Made by a program: the position numbers and the translations under genes
Notes under the pieces: model-generated
Databases searched by the model: none
What the model was told of the DNA's origin: nothing
Seen by the model: only the letters and a program-made list of their open reading frames with translations
Shown: positions 24,661 to 33,700 of the stretch, one piece after another
How the letters are laid out: each line of letters starts with the position of its first letter
How positions within the stretch are numbered: position 1 is the stretch's first letter
NCBI GenBank assembly: GCA_016650295.1
Contig: JAENWA010000106.1
Span: forward strand, 1 to 52,749
Reading direction: 5' to 3'
Length of the DNA: 52,749 nucleotides
Source of the DNA: Desulfuromonadales bacterium
Lineage (GTDB): Bacteria; Desulfobacterota; Desulfuromonadia; Geobacterales; Pseudopelobacteraceae

Positions 24661-24792
24661 AATTCCAAATCAAAGCGCCTTCTTCGTTAGCTCGTCTTCG
24701 GCTCCTCAACATACTCATTGTATGCCTTCGTCGCCTCAATCCTCGCCGCCTTGAATGCATTTTTGATTTGAAATCGGAATTATTCATTTATT

Positions 24793-26724
24793 TCAAATCT
24801 CGATCCGAATGCCCAGTTCAACGACCCGCTCGGGCGGTATCCTGAAGAAATCAGTTGCCGGCAGGGCATTGCGGGTCATGAACGAGAACAGCTTCTCCCG
24901 CCAGAGCATCATGCCGGGACGCTCCGAAGATGGAATCAGGGTTTCGCGGGCGAGGTAGAAGGTAGTGGTGTCCAGATCCACCTTCAGGCCGAATGATTCA
25001 CATCCCCGCAAGGCAACCGGCACATTGGGGTTTTGCATGAAGCCGTAGTTGACGATCACCCGGGAGAACCCCTGTTCCAACATGCTGACCTCAAGCCGAT
25101 TCTCGGCCGTTATCCGGGGGACTTCCTTGGTAACGACACTGAGAAGTACCACCTGCTCATGAAGGACCTGGTTATGGGCGAGATGATGGAGCAGTTGGGG
25201 AGGTGTACCGGGAATCGGCTTGATCAGGAATACTGCCGTACCAGGGACGCGCAACGGGGGTTTTGCGGCGATCCGTTGCAGGAAAAGTTCGAGTGGTTCC
25301 TTGGTTTCTTCGAGTCGTTGGGCGAGGATTTCCCTGCCCCGGCTCCAAGTCGCCATCATGGTGAAGACGATTAGGCCCGCTACCAGGGGAAACCACCCGC
25401 CGGACTCTATCTTCAGCATGTTCGCCCCGAAAAATGACAGATCCACGACCAGGAACATGAGCGTGATCAGAGCGACTGTGACGGGATGCCACCGCCATTT
25501 GTCAATGGCCACAAAAAATGCCAGCAGCATCGTGATCACCATGGTGGTCGTAACCGCCACACCGTACGCACCTGCGAGTTTGCTGGAAGAGCCGAATCCA
25601 AAGACCAGGGAGATCGTCACGATCATGAGCAGCCAATTGACACTGGGGATGTAGATCTGCCCGATTTCTGCCTGGGAGGTCTGGACAATGTGGACATGCG
25701 GGCACTGCCCGAGCTGCACGGCCTGGCGGGTAAGGGAAAAGGCCCCGGAGATGACCGCCTGTGAGGCAATCACGGTGGCAACGGTAGAGAGTAGAACAAG
25801 TGGGTAGAGCGCCCAGCCCGGTGCCAGATTGAAGAACGGCTGCTGCGCCAGCACCGGATGGAGCAGGATCAGGGCCCCCTGGCCAAAATAGTTGAGCAGG
25901 AGAGCCGGGAGCACCAGGACGAACCAGGCCAGCCGGATGGGAAATCGCCCGAAATGCCCCATGTCGGCGTACAGGGCCTCCCCGCCGGTCACCACCAGGA
26001 AGACGGCCCCCAGGACAACGAAGCCCCGCCAGCCGTTGTTGATAAAGAAATCGAGGGCATACCCAGGGTTGATGGCGGTAAGCACCTTCGGAGCACGGAT
26101 AATCCAGCTGATACCGAGGGTGGCAATGGTTGCGAACCAGAGCAGCATGACGGGGCCGAAAACGTTGCCGATCCGGGATGTGCCGCTCTTCTGGAAGCGG
26201 AAGAGGAGCACCAGAACCGCGGTCGTGATCGGCAGCACGAACGGTTTCAGCCCCGGAGCCGCGATCTCCAGCCCTTCGACAGCCGATAGGACCGAAATTG
26301 CCGGAGTAATTGCCCCATCACCATACAGGAGTGCCGCGCCGAACAACCCGGTAAAAAGCAGCGCCCGACTCTTCCGGGAGCGGTTGTGCCAAGGCGCGAG
26401 CAACGCCAGGAGCGCCAGAATGCCCCCTTCGCCGTGGTTGTCGGCCCTCATCACGAAGATCAGGTATTTGAGCGAAATAATGATCATCAGCGCCCAGAAG
26501 ATGAGCGACAGTACGCCAAAAACGTTTGTCTCCGTCGGCGGAAACGGATGTGATCCATGAAAACATTCACGCAGGGCATAGATCGGGCTCGTCCCGATAT
26601 CGCCGTAGACGACCCCCAGGGCCGACAGACCAAGCAATAGAATGCGGCGGTCTGATCTGCGTTGACCGTCTTTATGGGCAACGGGCGGCAAGGGGGGGAT
26701 TTCACGTCTCGAATTGCTGTTCAC
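24793..26724 (-). CDS. kup: KUP-family low-affinity potassium uptake protein
   Basis: A 643-residue K+/H+ symporter of the inner membrane. It has about 12 membrane helices and the family hallmarks LGVVYGDIGTSPIYALRE, LLYGDGAITPAISVLSAVEG and GGEALYADMGHFG, plus the cytosolic C-terminal domain ending in RIPPERVVELGIRIEI. The start is placed at GTG 26724 (VNSNSRREIPPL), with GGAG 5 nt upstream, which gives the usual family length; the frame stays open to 26844 but that extension is atypical. K+ uptake is the first response to osmotic upshift, which fits the trehalose, BON and cyclic glucan genes around it. It lies 131 bp after the PAP2 gene in the same direction. Confidence 0.95.
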   Translation of the reverse strand: MNSNSRREIPPLPPVAHKDGQRRSDRRILLLGLSALGVVYGDIGTSPIYALRECFHGSHPFPPTETNVFGVLSLIFWALMIIISLKYLIFVMRADNHGEGGILALLALLAPWHNRSRKSRALLFTGLFGAALLYGDGAITPAISVLSAVEGLEIAAPGLKPFVLPITTAVLVLLFRFQKSGTSRIGNVFGPVMLLWFATIATLGISWIIRAPKVLTAINPGYALDFFINNGWRGFVVLGAVFLVVTGGEALYADMGHFGRFPIRLAWFVLVLPALLLNYFGQGALILLHPVLAQQPFFNLAPGWALYPLVLLSTVATVIASQAVISGAFSLTRQAVQLGQCPHVHIVQTSQAEIGQIYIPSVNWLLMIVTISLVFGFGSSSKLAGAYGVAVTTTMVITMLLAFFVAIDKWRWHPVTVALITLMFLVVDLSFFGANMLKIESGGWFPLVAGLIVFTMMATWSRGREILAQRLEETKEPLELFLQRIAAKPPLRVPGTAVFLIKPIPGTPPQLLHHLAHNQVLHEQVVLLSVVTKEVPRITAENRLEVSMLEQGFSRVIVNYGFMQNPNVPVALRGCESFGLKVDLDTTTFYLARETLIPSSERPGMMLWREKLFSFMTRNALPATDFFRIPPERVVELGIRIEI

Positions 26725-26855
26725 TGGCTCTCCGGCGCGGATACTATCGGGCAGTGGTAAGGACGTATATAACTTACCTAGCCCTGATAAACAGGATAAG
26801 TGCGTTAACGAAGTTATTTTCTGCCAGAAAATTGCAGAAAACAACGTCTAACTTA

Positions 26856-27665
26856 CTAATAATTCCCTTTTACGCTCAAAATAAATCCATTTTTGGAAAT
26901 TTCTGCATCCGGAACAATACCCCGTGAATTATCAAGACCGAGAAAAGCATCATTCACAAATGAACTGATAAAATGTCCGATCGCCATACCCGCCAGTATA
27001 TCCGCCGGAAAATGCCTTTTCGCCTCCACCCGTGCCCAGGCAGTGCTTGCGGTAATAAGAATGAGGCCGCCATCGGCAGCCAGTTCCGCACTCCCGGGGA
27101 GGTTCATTGCGGCTATGTTTTTTGACGCCAGGGTGGAAAATGATGCCGCTGCCGTAGCGTGGCCGGAGGGAAAGCTTTGAGGACTCCTGTCAGGTCGTTC
27201 CCTGCCCAGAGCCGGCTGGAGTATTCCGACGATCCCCTCGGATAAACCGATTGCAGCACCGCCGACAACAAATCCCTTCATCTTGTCTGTAAGCCATTCA
27301 GCGGCCTGATTTCCGCTCGGGGTAAGCAATACGGTAGTACCATATATGGCTCCCGATGTGTATAACAGATAATTACTCCAGTTATTCGCGTTATCCCGAG
27401 AACCGAAAACGGGCGTCTTGTCAGTCGCCCATCGGGATATTTTATGGTCCCAGTTGTCTATTTGCAGGAGAGCTGCACCTGCAATGGGTCCCCAGGTAAA
27501 TGGAGACAGCACCGCGTTGTAAGCCGCTGTGCCCATTTTATCCCAACCGGGGAGCATGGTTGCATCTTCTCCCCAGCCTCTCCCGTTAGGCAGCGTGCCA
27601 CAGCCGCAGAGAAGGGATAAACAAAAGATCATTACAGACAGCCGGACAACAGTAACCGGTTTCAT
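26856..27665 (-). CDS. PAP2-family phosphatase, probable lipoprotein
   Basis: A 269-residue protein with signal peptide and lipobox-like LLCGC near residue 20, then a PAP2 (type 2 phosphatidic acid phosphatase) fold: GRERPDRSPQSFPSGHATAA holds the first two active-site motifs (the RP pair and SGH) and SRVEAKRHFPADILAG-like (ARVEAKRHFPADILAG) the third. Such enzymes remove phosphate from lipid phosphates or undecaprenyl pyrophosphate in the periplasm. The ATG at 27665 has AAGGAA upstream; the open frame to 27731 lacks a ribosome-binding site. It follows the DUF3943-like gene by 41 bp, so both are probably under the sigma-54 promoter at 29506. Confidence 0.88.
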   Translation of the reverse strand: MKPVTVVRLSVMIFCLSLLCGCGTLPNGRGWGEDATMLPGWDKMGTAAYNAVLSPFTWGPIAGAALLQIDNWDHKISRWATDKTPVFGSRDNANNWSNYLLYTSGAIYGTTVLLTPSGNQAAEWLTDKMKGFVVGGAAIGLSEGIVGILQPALGRERPDRSPQSFPSGHATAAASFSTLASKNIAAMNLPGSAELAADGGLILITASTAWARVEAKRHFPADILAGMAIGHFISSFVNDAFLGLDNSRGIVPDAEISKNGFILSVKGNY

Positions 27666-27706
27666 GGTGCAGTTTCCTTCCCGACAGGCAATCAAATTAA
27701 TATCAA

Positions 27707-29350
27707 TCAGCGACCTGCTTCGTCGCGCCACTCGACTGCGCCGAAGTGCGAGTCACCCACGAACGTATAGACCAGGCTTACGGTCCCGTCACGTTGATGT
27801 CTGCCGGGCTGACTACCATATTGCGAATCACGGATCGACTCTACGTATTGAAGCCCGAGACCGTGGCGACCGTAAACCCTGATATTGAAACCGGTCTTGA
27901 CGCGGACAATCGTCTCCGAGCCCCCTGCGCTATCGACAGGGTTGCTGCTGGTGCTGAGGCTGTTGAATTGGCCCGAGCCGGTGACATAGTAGCCGCGCGC
28001 ATCCAATTCAAGTGCGGCTCTGTGGCCAAAGAGCAGACGAAGGGCGAGCAGCGCCTGCGGGGCAACGCCGTAGTGGTAGTCCCGATCACCTTCCGAGACC
28101 GGGGTCGTCCCGGCAGCACCGAAGCCGACACCTCCCAGGAGAGAGCCCTGCAGCGCTATATCCGGTGACAACCAGTACTGCCCGGTCGTGCCAAGCGAGA
28201 TGGCCGTAGTTGAAACGCGGAATGCGGTTGGCGACAGGTAGTCGTAGCTTCCATAGAGTCCCCAGATGCCGCGATAATCATTTCCGGCATGATAATCCCT
28301 GCCGTACAGCAGTCCGCGCAAAAGGACGTTGCCAACTGGATTGTTCGCTCTGGCCTGGCCGCTTATCTCAAAGTCGAAGTAGTCCAGGGGACGCTTGTAG
28401 GTATAACCCGATTTCCCGGGCAGACCGTAGGACATGCCAAAGTCCAGGGTCGCATTCAGTTTGGCAAGGGTGTCGTAGCTGGAGCCGAGTTGAAAACGCC
28501 AGAAGGTGGCCGGATTGTGGCTGGGGAAAACGGTCTTGAACCGGTCGCCGAAGGCCAGACGGTTGACAGCGGTAGTTGGCGATACTATCGCCGCGCCGAG
28601 CTCGTGCCAGACATCGGGCTTGTCACCACCTCCCTCGAGCACCAGACCCGCCATCCGGAACAGCGCCTCGCCGAGAAGGCTGCCCGCGTTGCCGGTCGTG
28701 ATCTGGTCATTGATGGAGGGTGGATCGGTCTCGCCGGCCATCTTCCACAGGAAACTCCCCACATTGCTGTAGGCCAGCGACTCCCAGAAGTTGAGGCCGG
28801 AGGAGCGCGCCAATCCGTACATGGTTGCCCCCTGGTAGGGATGCGAAAACTGATTGATGTTGAAAGGATCCTGGTCGAAGACCCAGTTCTGTTTTCTCAG
28901 GTGATCCCAGGTGCTGGAAAAGGTTGAACTGTATACCTTTTTTCCGTCCTGGGTCTGGTCGGGATAGACAATCCGGTCGTAGACATTGAGCAGACCAAGA
29001 AACCCCGGCACCTCTAAGGCAGGGATAAGATAGCTTCTGTTGGCCCCGGTCTCCCAGGAGTGGACTTTTTTCGGCGCAATGCCAGCTTCTGTCGGTGCCG
29101 CGCCCGGTTCGGCCGAGTCAACGGCGTTGGGTTCCGGGTCCTTGTCGCGCCGCCAGTTGAATTTTGAGTCGTCAGCCTCGGGAGCTGTCGGCGGCGGAGA
29201 CTGCAGTTCGGGAGCAGGAATGATTTCCCGGGCAGTTTCAGCGGCGGACGCAGGCACTGCGCTACCTGTTCCGCTAATAATTGACAACAACATGGCAAAG
29301 GTCAGTAATCTGATCATGAGTCGTTGTGCCGGTCCGGGTATCTGGTACAT
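27707..29350 (-). CDS. DUF3943-like outer-membrane-associated protein
   Basis: A 547-residue exported protein. The signal peptide ends about ASA, then comes a Pro/Glu-rich linker (to about 100) and the conserved region (NPFNINQFSHPYQGATMYGLARSSG in pieces: DPFNINQFSHPY, GATMYGLARSSGLNFWESL, then GSLLGEALFRMAG). This agrees with DUF3943 proteins, usually paired with a PAP2 enzyme. The C-terminal half has strand-like segments typical of a barrel (LGLQYVESIRDSQYG). GGAGG lies 4 nt before the ATG at 29350. It is preceded by a ~130-nt leader starting with a 13-bp hairpin and by the minus-strand sigma-54 promoter at 29492-29506. The PAP2 gene follows. Confidence 0.8.
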   Translation of the reverse strand: MYQIPGPAQRLMIRLLTFAMLLSIISGTGSAVPASAAETAREIIPAPELQSPPPTAPEADDSKFNWRRDKDPEPNAVDSAEPGAAPTEAGIAPKKVHSWETGANRSYLIPALEVPGFLGLLNVYDRIVYPDQTQDGKKVYSSTFSSTWDHLRKQNWVFDQDPFNINQFSHPYQGATMYGLARSSGLNFWESLAYSNVGSFLWKMAGETDPPSINDQITTGNAGSLLGEALFRMAGLVLEGGGDKPDVWHELGAAIVSPTTAVNRLAFGDRFKTVFPSHNPATFWRFQLGSSYDTLAKLNATLDFGMSYGLPGKSGYTYKRPLDYFDFEISGQARANNPVGNVLLRGLLYGRDYHAGNDYRGIWGLYGSYDYLSPTAFRVSTTAISLGTTGQYWLSPDIALQGSLLGGVGFGAAGTTPVSEGDRDYHYGVAPQALLALRLLFGHRAALELDARGYYVTGSGQFNSLSTSSNPVDSAGGSETIVRVKTGFNIRVYGRHGLGLQYVESIRDSQYGSQPGRHQRDGTVSLVYTFVGDSHFGAVEWRDEAGR

Positions 29351-29455
29351 ATAACCTCCGATTTTTTCAATAATTATCTGGAACCGTCTGATTCAGTGGC
29401 ATGCTATTTACGTGGCCGAGGAGATTGGTTAGCAACTCGATCCATGTCCATAAAC

Positions 29456-29486
29456 AGTTTTCATCCGGAGTTCCCGGATGAAAACT
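29456..29486 (-). repeat. Hairpin at the 5' end of the DUF3943 transcript
   Basis: AGTTTTCATCCGG (29456-29468) and CCGGATGAAAACT (29474-29486) form a perfect 13-bp stem with a 5-nt loop. The predicted start of the minus-strand sigma-54 transcript (near 29481) falls inside it, so it would be the first structure of the mRNA or overlap the start site. Confidence 0.7.
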
Positions 29487-29491
29487 AAATA

Positions 29492-29506
29492 GCAACTAGC
29501 GCACCA
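29492..29506 (-). promoter_or_regulatory. Sigma-54 promoter of the DUF3943-PAP2 operon
   Basis: On the minus strand TGGTGCG-CTAG-TTGC has correct GG/GC spacing and shares the CTAGTTGC block with the promoters at 18709 and 22727. The -24 side differs at two bases (TGGTGCG). It lies 127 bp from the left half of the palindromic activator site. Confidence 0.65.
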
Positions 29507-29600
29507 AAGAATATCCTAGGATGCTGCAAGCGTAAGGATCTGATTGTACATGGTAAAATAGAATCAAATGGTCCGGAGTCAAGGGGGAAACTGTCCACCG

Positions 29601-29658
29601 CATGCGTCACATATAACATAACTGCCATATATGACAGTTATGTTATGCGTGACGGTTT
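29601..29658. promoter_or_regulatory. Palindromic activating site shared by two divergent sigma-54 promoters
   Basis: Around the central CATATATG (29626-29633), the right arm reads ACAGTTATGTTA then TGACGG, and the left arm, on the minus strand, reads GCAGTTATGTTA then TGACGC. This makes a 58-bp inverted repeat with two full motif copies sharing one core. The right copy starts 126 bp before the plus promoter at 29752; the left copy starts 127 bp before the minus promoter at 29506. Copies 1, 2 and 4 elsewhere have a strong right arm only. Confidence 0.78.
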
Positions 29659-29751
29659 AATCTGATGCCTTTCACCTCGCTCCGCAGATCCTCTTTCCGT
29701 ATTACCCAGTACAATCAGCCTGTTGAACTCACTGTGTCCTGAGGGCCTCTC

Positions 29752-29766
29752 CGGCACGTTAGTTGC
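29752..29766 (+). promoter_or_regulatory. Sigma-54 promoter of the second BON gene
   Basis: CGGCACG-TTAG-TTGC followed by GA: the GG/GC doublets are 12 bp apart; only the first base departs from the TGGCACG consensus. It lies 87 bp before the ATG at 29853. Confidence 0.75.
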
Positions 29767-29852
29767 GATGTACTTTCCCGACAGGAAATGAACACTGGCG
29801 GCTTACTGCAGATTTCGGATTCTGATACAAACAATATGACAGGAGAACAAGC

Positions 29853-30611
29853 ATGAAAGCACTACATTCAATACCTGTAATAATGGCGGCAGTGGTTCTA
29901 CTGGCGTTCATCGTACCTGTCCACGCTTCACAGACGGACAGCCGCATTGAATCATCCGCCAGGCAGTCTTATGTGTTCCAGACCTACCTTCAGGCTGATA
30001 ATATCAAAATCCGGTCAAGTGACGGTGCCGTCACCCTGACAGGCATCGTTTTAGAAAACTTCCATAAATCGTTGGCCCAGGAGACAGTAGCCGGCCTCCC
30101 CGGCGTCAAGAGTGTGGACAACAGGCTGGTAATAAAAGGCGCCGCCCCCACTGTAAACTCGGATGCCTGGCTTCGTGATAAAGTGAAAGTCGCGCTCCTG
30201 TTTCATTCGAGCGTCAGCTCAGCAACATCCGAGGTTACCGTAAAAGACGGCATCATAACCGTGCGGGGAAATGCCGCCACTCAGGCGCAAAAGGAATTGA
30301 CAACCGAATATGCCAAGGATGTCGATGGGGTCAAAGACGTCAAAAACGAGATGACCGTGTCTATGACTTCAAAAAAAGCACCCCGAACAGTCGGTGAAAA
30401 GATCGATGACGCTTCCATCAGCGCCCAGGTCAATATGACGCTGCTGAACCATCGTTCGACGAGTGCCATCAACACCACGGTCAAGACAAACCGCGGCATT
30501 GTCACGGTGGGTGGCAAGGCCGGCACTATCGCTGAAAAGAATCTGGTCACCAGGCTTGTCCGAGATATACACGGTGTAACGAGTGTAACGAACAGCATGA
30601 CCATCGAATAA
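29853..30611 (+). CDS. Periplasmic protein with three BON domains (OsmY-like), copy 2
   Basis: A 252-residue paralogue of the protein at 19386-20141, alignable over the whole length: QSYVFQTYLQADNIKIRS versus QSYVFKTYLQGDDIKIQS, and SDAWLRDKVKVALLFHSSVS versus SDAWLRDKVKVTLLFHRSVS. Signal peptide (ends VHA), then three BON domains with DGAVTLTGIV, DGIITVRGNA and RGIVTVGGKA turns. AGGAG lies 7 nt before the ATG. It is the first gene after the sigma-54 promoter at 29752, so both paralogues share one regulatory signal. The duplicated promoters and genes suggest operon duplication. Confidence 0.9.
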   Translation: MKALHSIPVIMAAVVLLAFIVPVHASQTDSRIESSARQSYVFQTYLQADNIKIRSSDGAVTLTGIVLENFHKSLAQETVAGLPGVKSVDNRLVIKGAAPTVNSDAWLRDKVKVALLFHSSVSSATSEVTVKDGIITVRGNAATQAQKELTTEYAKDVDGVKDVKNEMTVSMTSKKAPRTVGEKIDDASISAQVNMTLLNHRSTSAINTTVKTNRGIVTVGGKAGTIAEKNLVTRLVRDIHGVTSVTNSMTIE

Positions 30612-30664
30612 TAAAAGCTGAGTTCATTATATGTGACGTATCGTTTTGAGCGAGATACGCGAAA

Positions 30665-30686
30665 AGGGCGCATCACGGTGCGCTCT
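30665..30686 (+). terminator. Weak terminator-like hairpin between bon and ndvB
   Basis: AGGGCGCA (30665-30672) pairs with TGCGCTCT (30679-30686) and TTAT follows. Wider arms AGTTCAT (about 30620) and ATATGAACT (about 30690) can enclose it, with a CGTATC/GATACG stem inside. It could reduce read-through from the BON gene into ndvB. Confidence 0.4.
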
Positions 30687-30767
30687 TTATATGAACTGAT
30701 CTGTACCGGGTCGGGATTTCGCAGGTAAGCAACATTCGAAAAACGCAGAATCGTAAAGGATAACATA

Positions 30768-33700
30768 GTGGACGTTGGCATTCTAATCGGTTACTTCGCA
30801 CAACAAGATGAAGCCCGCAAAGCACTCCTGAAACTCGCGCGGCAAGGTTTCCGCCGCACCGCACTGCTGCATAAGGATACGGCCGGAACTGTTCATATTA
30901 CTTACCCATCCCTCGTGCGCCGCTCCCTCGGGATAATCCTGGCTGCCATCCTGTCCGGGGGGATTGGCGGCAGTGCCGCCCTGTCCCTGAACTGGCCGAA
31001 GCTGCTGCCACTCTGGAACATATCCACCGCATTGTCGGTGTCCCTGGCATGTGCCGCAATCGGCGCCCTGGCAACGTCACTCTGGCTGCGTCACTTCAGA
31101 TACGGCGTCAAGCCGGGGGTCCTGCACGATCACGCCCGCTGGCTCGCGTCCGGGGAAACGGTCCTGCTTCTTCAGGCAACTGTTGAATTGTTACAGCATC
31201 CGGTGGCCATGCTGCGGGAAAGCGGCGATCCGCCTCCGGCGCTGTTCATCATGTATCCCAGGCGCGAGCGACGGACCGAGACACGAGCCCCCGAGGCAAA
31301 GCTTTCACCGGCACAGATTCAGGAGCATGCCCGGCGCCATGCCACAGAGCAGCGGGTGGACCCGAGGCATCAACACACTACCGAATTGCTTAAACGCCTC
31401 AAACAGTCCCGCCAATGGGTCCATCAGGTCTGCGCGGATCTCACCGTTGCCAGCCGCCTGGAGCAGAAAGCCACACCGGCCGCCGACTGGATACTGGATA
31501 ACGAGTACATTCTGGAGGGGAACGCCCGCGATGTCCTGCGGAATCTTCCCCGGCGCTTTTACCGGCAACTGCCCACACTGGCCTCTGATCCCTACCGGGG
31601 GCTGCCCTGCATCTACGCGCTGGCCAAGGATCTCGTCACCCATACGGAACTGCAACTGGAGCGGGAGAATATTCAGGCGTTTATCGAGGCCCACCAATTC
31701 GTCCGCACATTGACGATCGGCGAACTCTGGGCAATACCCCAGATGCTGCGCATCGCGCTTATCGAAAGTATCCAGAGTCTGGCCGTCACCGCACTGGCAG
31801 ACCTGCGCGAACGCCAGTTGGCTGAATTCTGGGCCAACCGCCTGATCGCCGCCAATCGCCGCGATTCCAACCAGCTCTTCGCCATTCTGGCGGAACTCGC
31901 CAAAACGGAGCCGGTTCCCACTCCCTATTTCGCTGTGCAGCTGGTCGGCCTGCTCTACGACGAGGAGGCCGCATCGGCGCCGGTTCAGAGCTGGCTTGAG
32001 CGCACGCTCAAAACCCCTCTGATTGAGATCACTCTGAGTGAACAGAACCGGCAGACCAGGGAACAGTTGTCCTGCGGCAATGCCTTTACCAGCCTGCGCC
32101 AGCTGGCCCTGCTGGACTGGCGGGAGATTTTCGAGCAGCTCAACCGGGTGGAGCAGGTCTTGCGCCGTGATCCGTCCGGGATTTATGGCAGGATGGATTT
32201 TGCAACCCGTGACCGCTGCCGTCAGGCGATTGAAGAACTCGCCCGCGCTGCCGACCAGAGCGAGGAGCGGGTCGCGGAGCGTGTTATCACGCTGGCACAG
32301 CAGGCCGGGCGTGAAGCAACCGGTGATGAACGACGCGGCCACGTCGGCGCCTGGCTGGTGGGGCAGGGGCGGGCTGAACTGGCCCGACTGCTGGCATGCC
32401 GGGAAAAGCTCCGCTACCGTACCCTGGAATGGATCTATCGTCATCACGAAGTTGTCTATGCCGCCGGCGTTGGCGGGTTCACGGCTTTGTTTTTATTACT
32501 GGCCGGATACGTCGAATCGGTCCGATCAGTCGGATTAATCGGATTTATCGGATTTATCGGACTTGCACTGCTACTGCTGATTCCGGTCAGTCAGCTGGCG
32601 ATCGAGGTACTCAACTATCTGGTCACACGGTTTTTGCCGCCCCGTCCCCTGCCCAAGATGGATTTTGAGGATGTGGGGATTCCCGATGCCTTCCGCACCC
32701 TGGTGGTCGTGCCGATGATGCTGGTGAATGCGGAGACGGTACGGGGCGAGGTGGAGAAACTGGAGATCCGCTACCTGGCCAACAAGGAAAACAATCTGCT
32801 CTTCAGCCTGTTCACGGACTATACCGATTCTGCCACACGTACCCATGAAGACGACAAGCTGCTGCTCCAGAGCGCCATTGAATGCCTGACCGAACTCAAT
32901 CAGCGCCATCACGGCGAGCGTTTTTTCCTGTTCCATCGGGAGCGAACATGGAGTGAATCCGAGCAGAAATTCATCGGCTGGGAGCGCAAACGGGGCAAGC
33001 TGGAGGAGTTGAACAGGCTGATTGAGGGCACGCGGCCTGAAACTGAAGAACGCCTGCTCTACGTGGGCGATCCGGGTCATCTTACAGACATCCGCTTCAT
33101 TATCACCCTGGACAGCGACACGCAGCTGCCCCACGGCACGGCCCGCAGGATGGTCGAGACCCTGGCGCACCCCCTCAATCAGCCCCGTTTCGATGGGGCC
33201 GGCAACATCATGGCCGGCTCCTACACCATCATCCAGCCGCGGGTGAGCCCGACCCTGCCGAGCACGAACGCCTCGATCTTCAGCCGGCTTTTCAGCGATG
33301 CGGTCGGCATCGACCCCTATACCCAGGCGGTCTCGGATGTGTATCAGGACCTGAGTGGTGAAGGATCGTACCATGGCAAGGGGATCTACGACGTACGCGC
33401 CTTCAGCCGCGTGTTGTCGGGCAGGTTCCCGGAAGAGTGGATCTTGAGCCACGACCTGATCGAAGGGGCTCATGTCCGGGTGGGGCTGGCCAGTGATATC
33501 GAGCTCTACGATGAATTCCCGCAAGGGTACCAGAGTTACAGCAGCCGGGCCCATCGCTGGATTCGCGGCGACTGGCAGATTGCCGGGTGGATTTTTCCCC
33601 GCGTTCCGCAGGCATTAGGCGGTCGCGGGGCCAACCCGCTCACCCTGCTCAGTCGCTGGAAGATCCTTGACAACTTGCGCCGCAGCCTTTTGCCTGCCAC

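Noticed and set aside
24661-24790. Short coding remnant (KAARIEATKAYNEYVEEPKTS-like on the minus strand) between the terminator and kup
   Set aside because: About 20 codons flanked by AATTCC...AAATCAAA / TTTGATTT...GGAATT inverted repeats; looks like a dispersed repeat rather than a gene, but I cannot name it.
29393-29409. TGGCATG-CTAT-TTAC as another sigma-54 promoter
   Set aside because: The -12 element lacks the GC doublet (TTAC), no gene is suitably placed on the plus strand, and no activator motif lies about 125 bp upstream.
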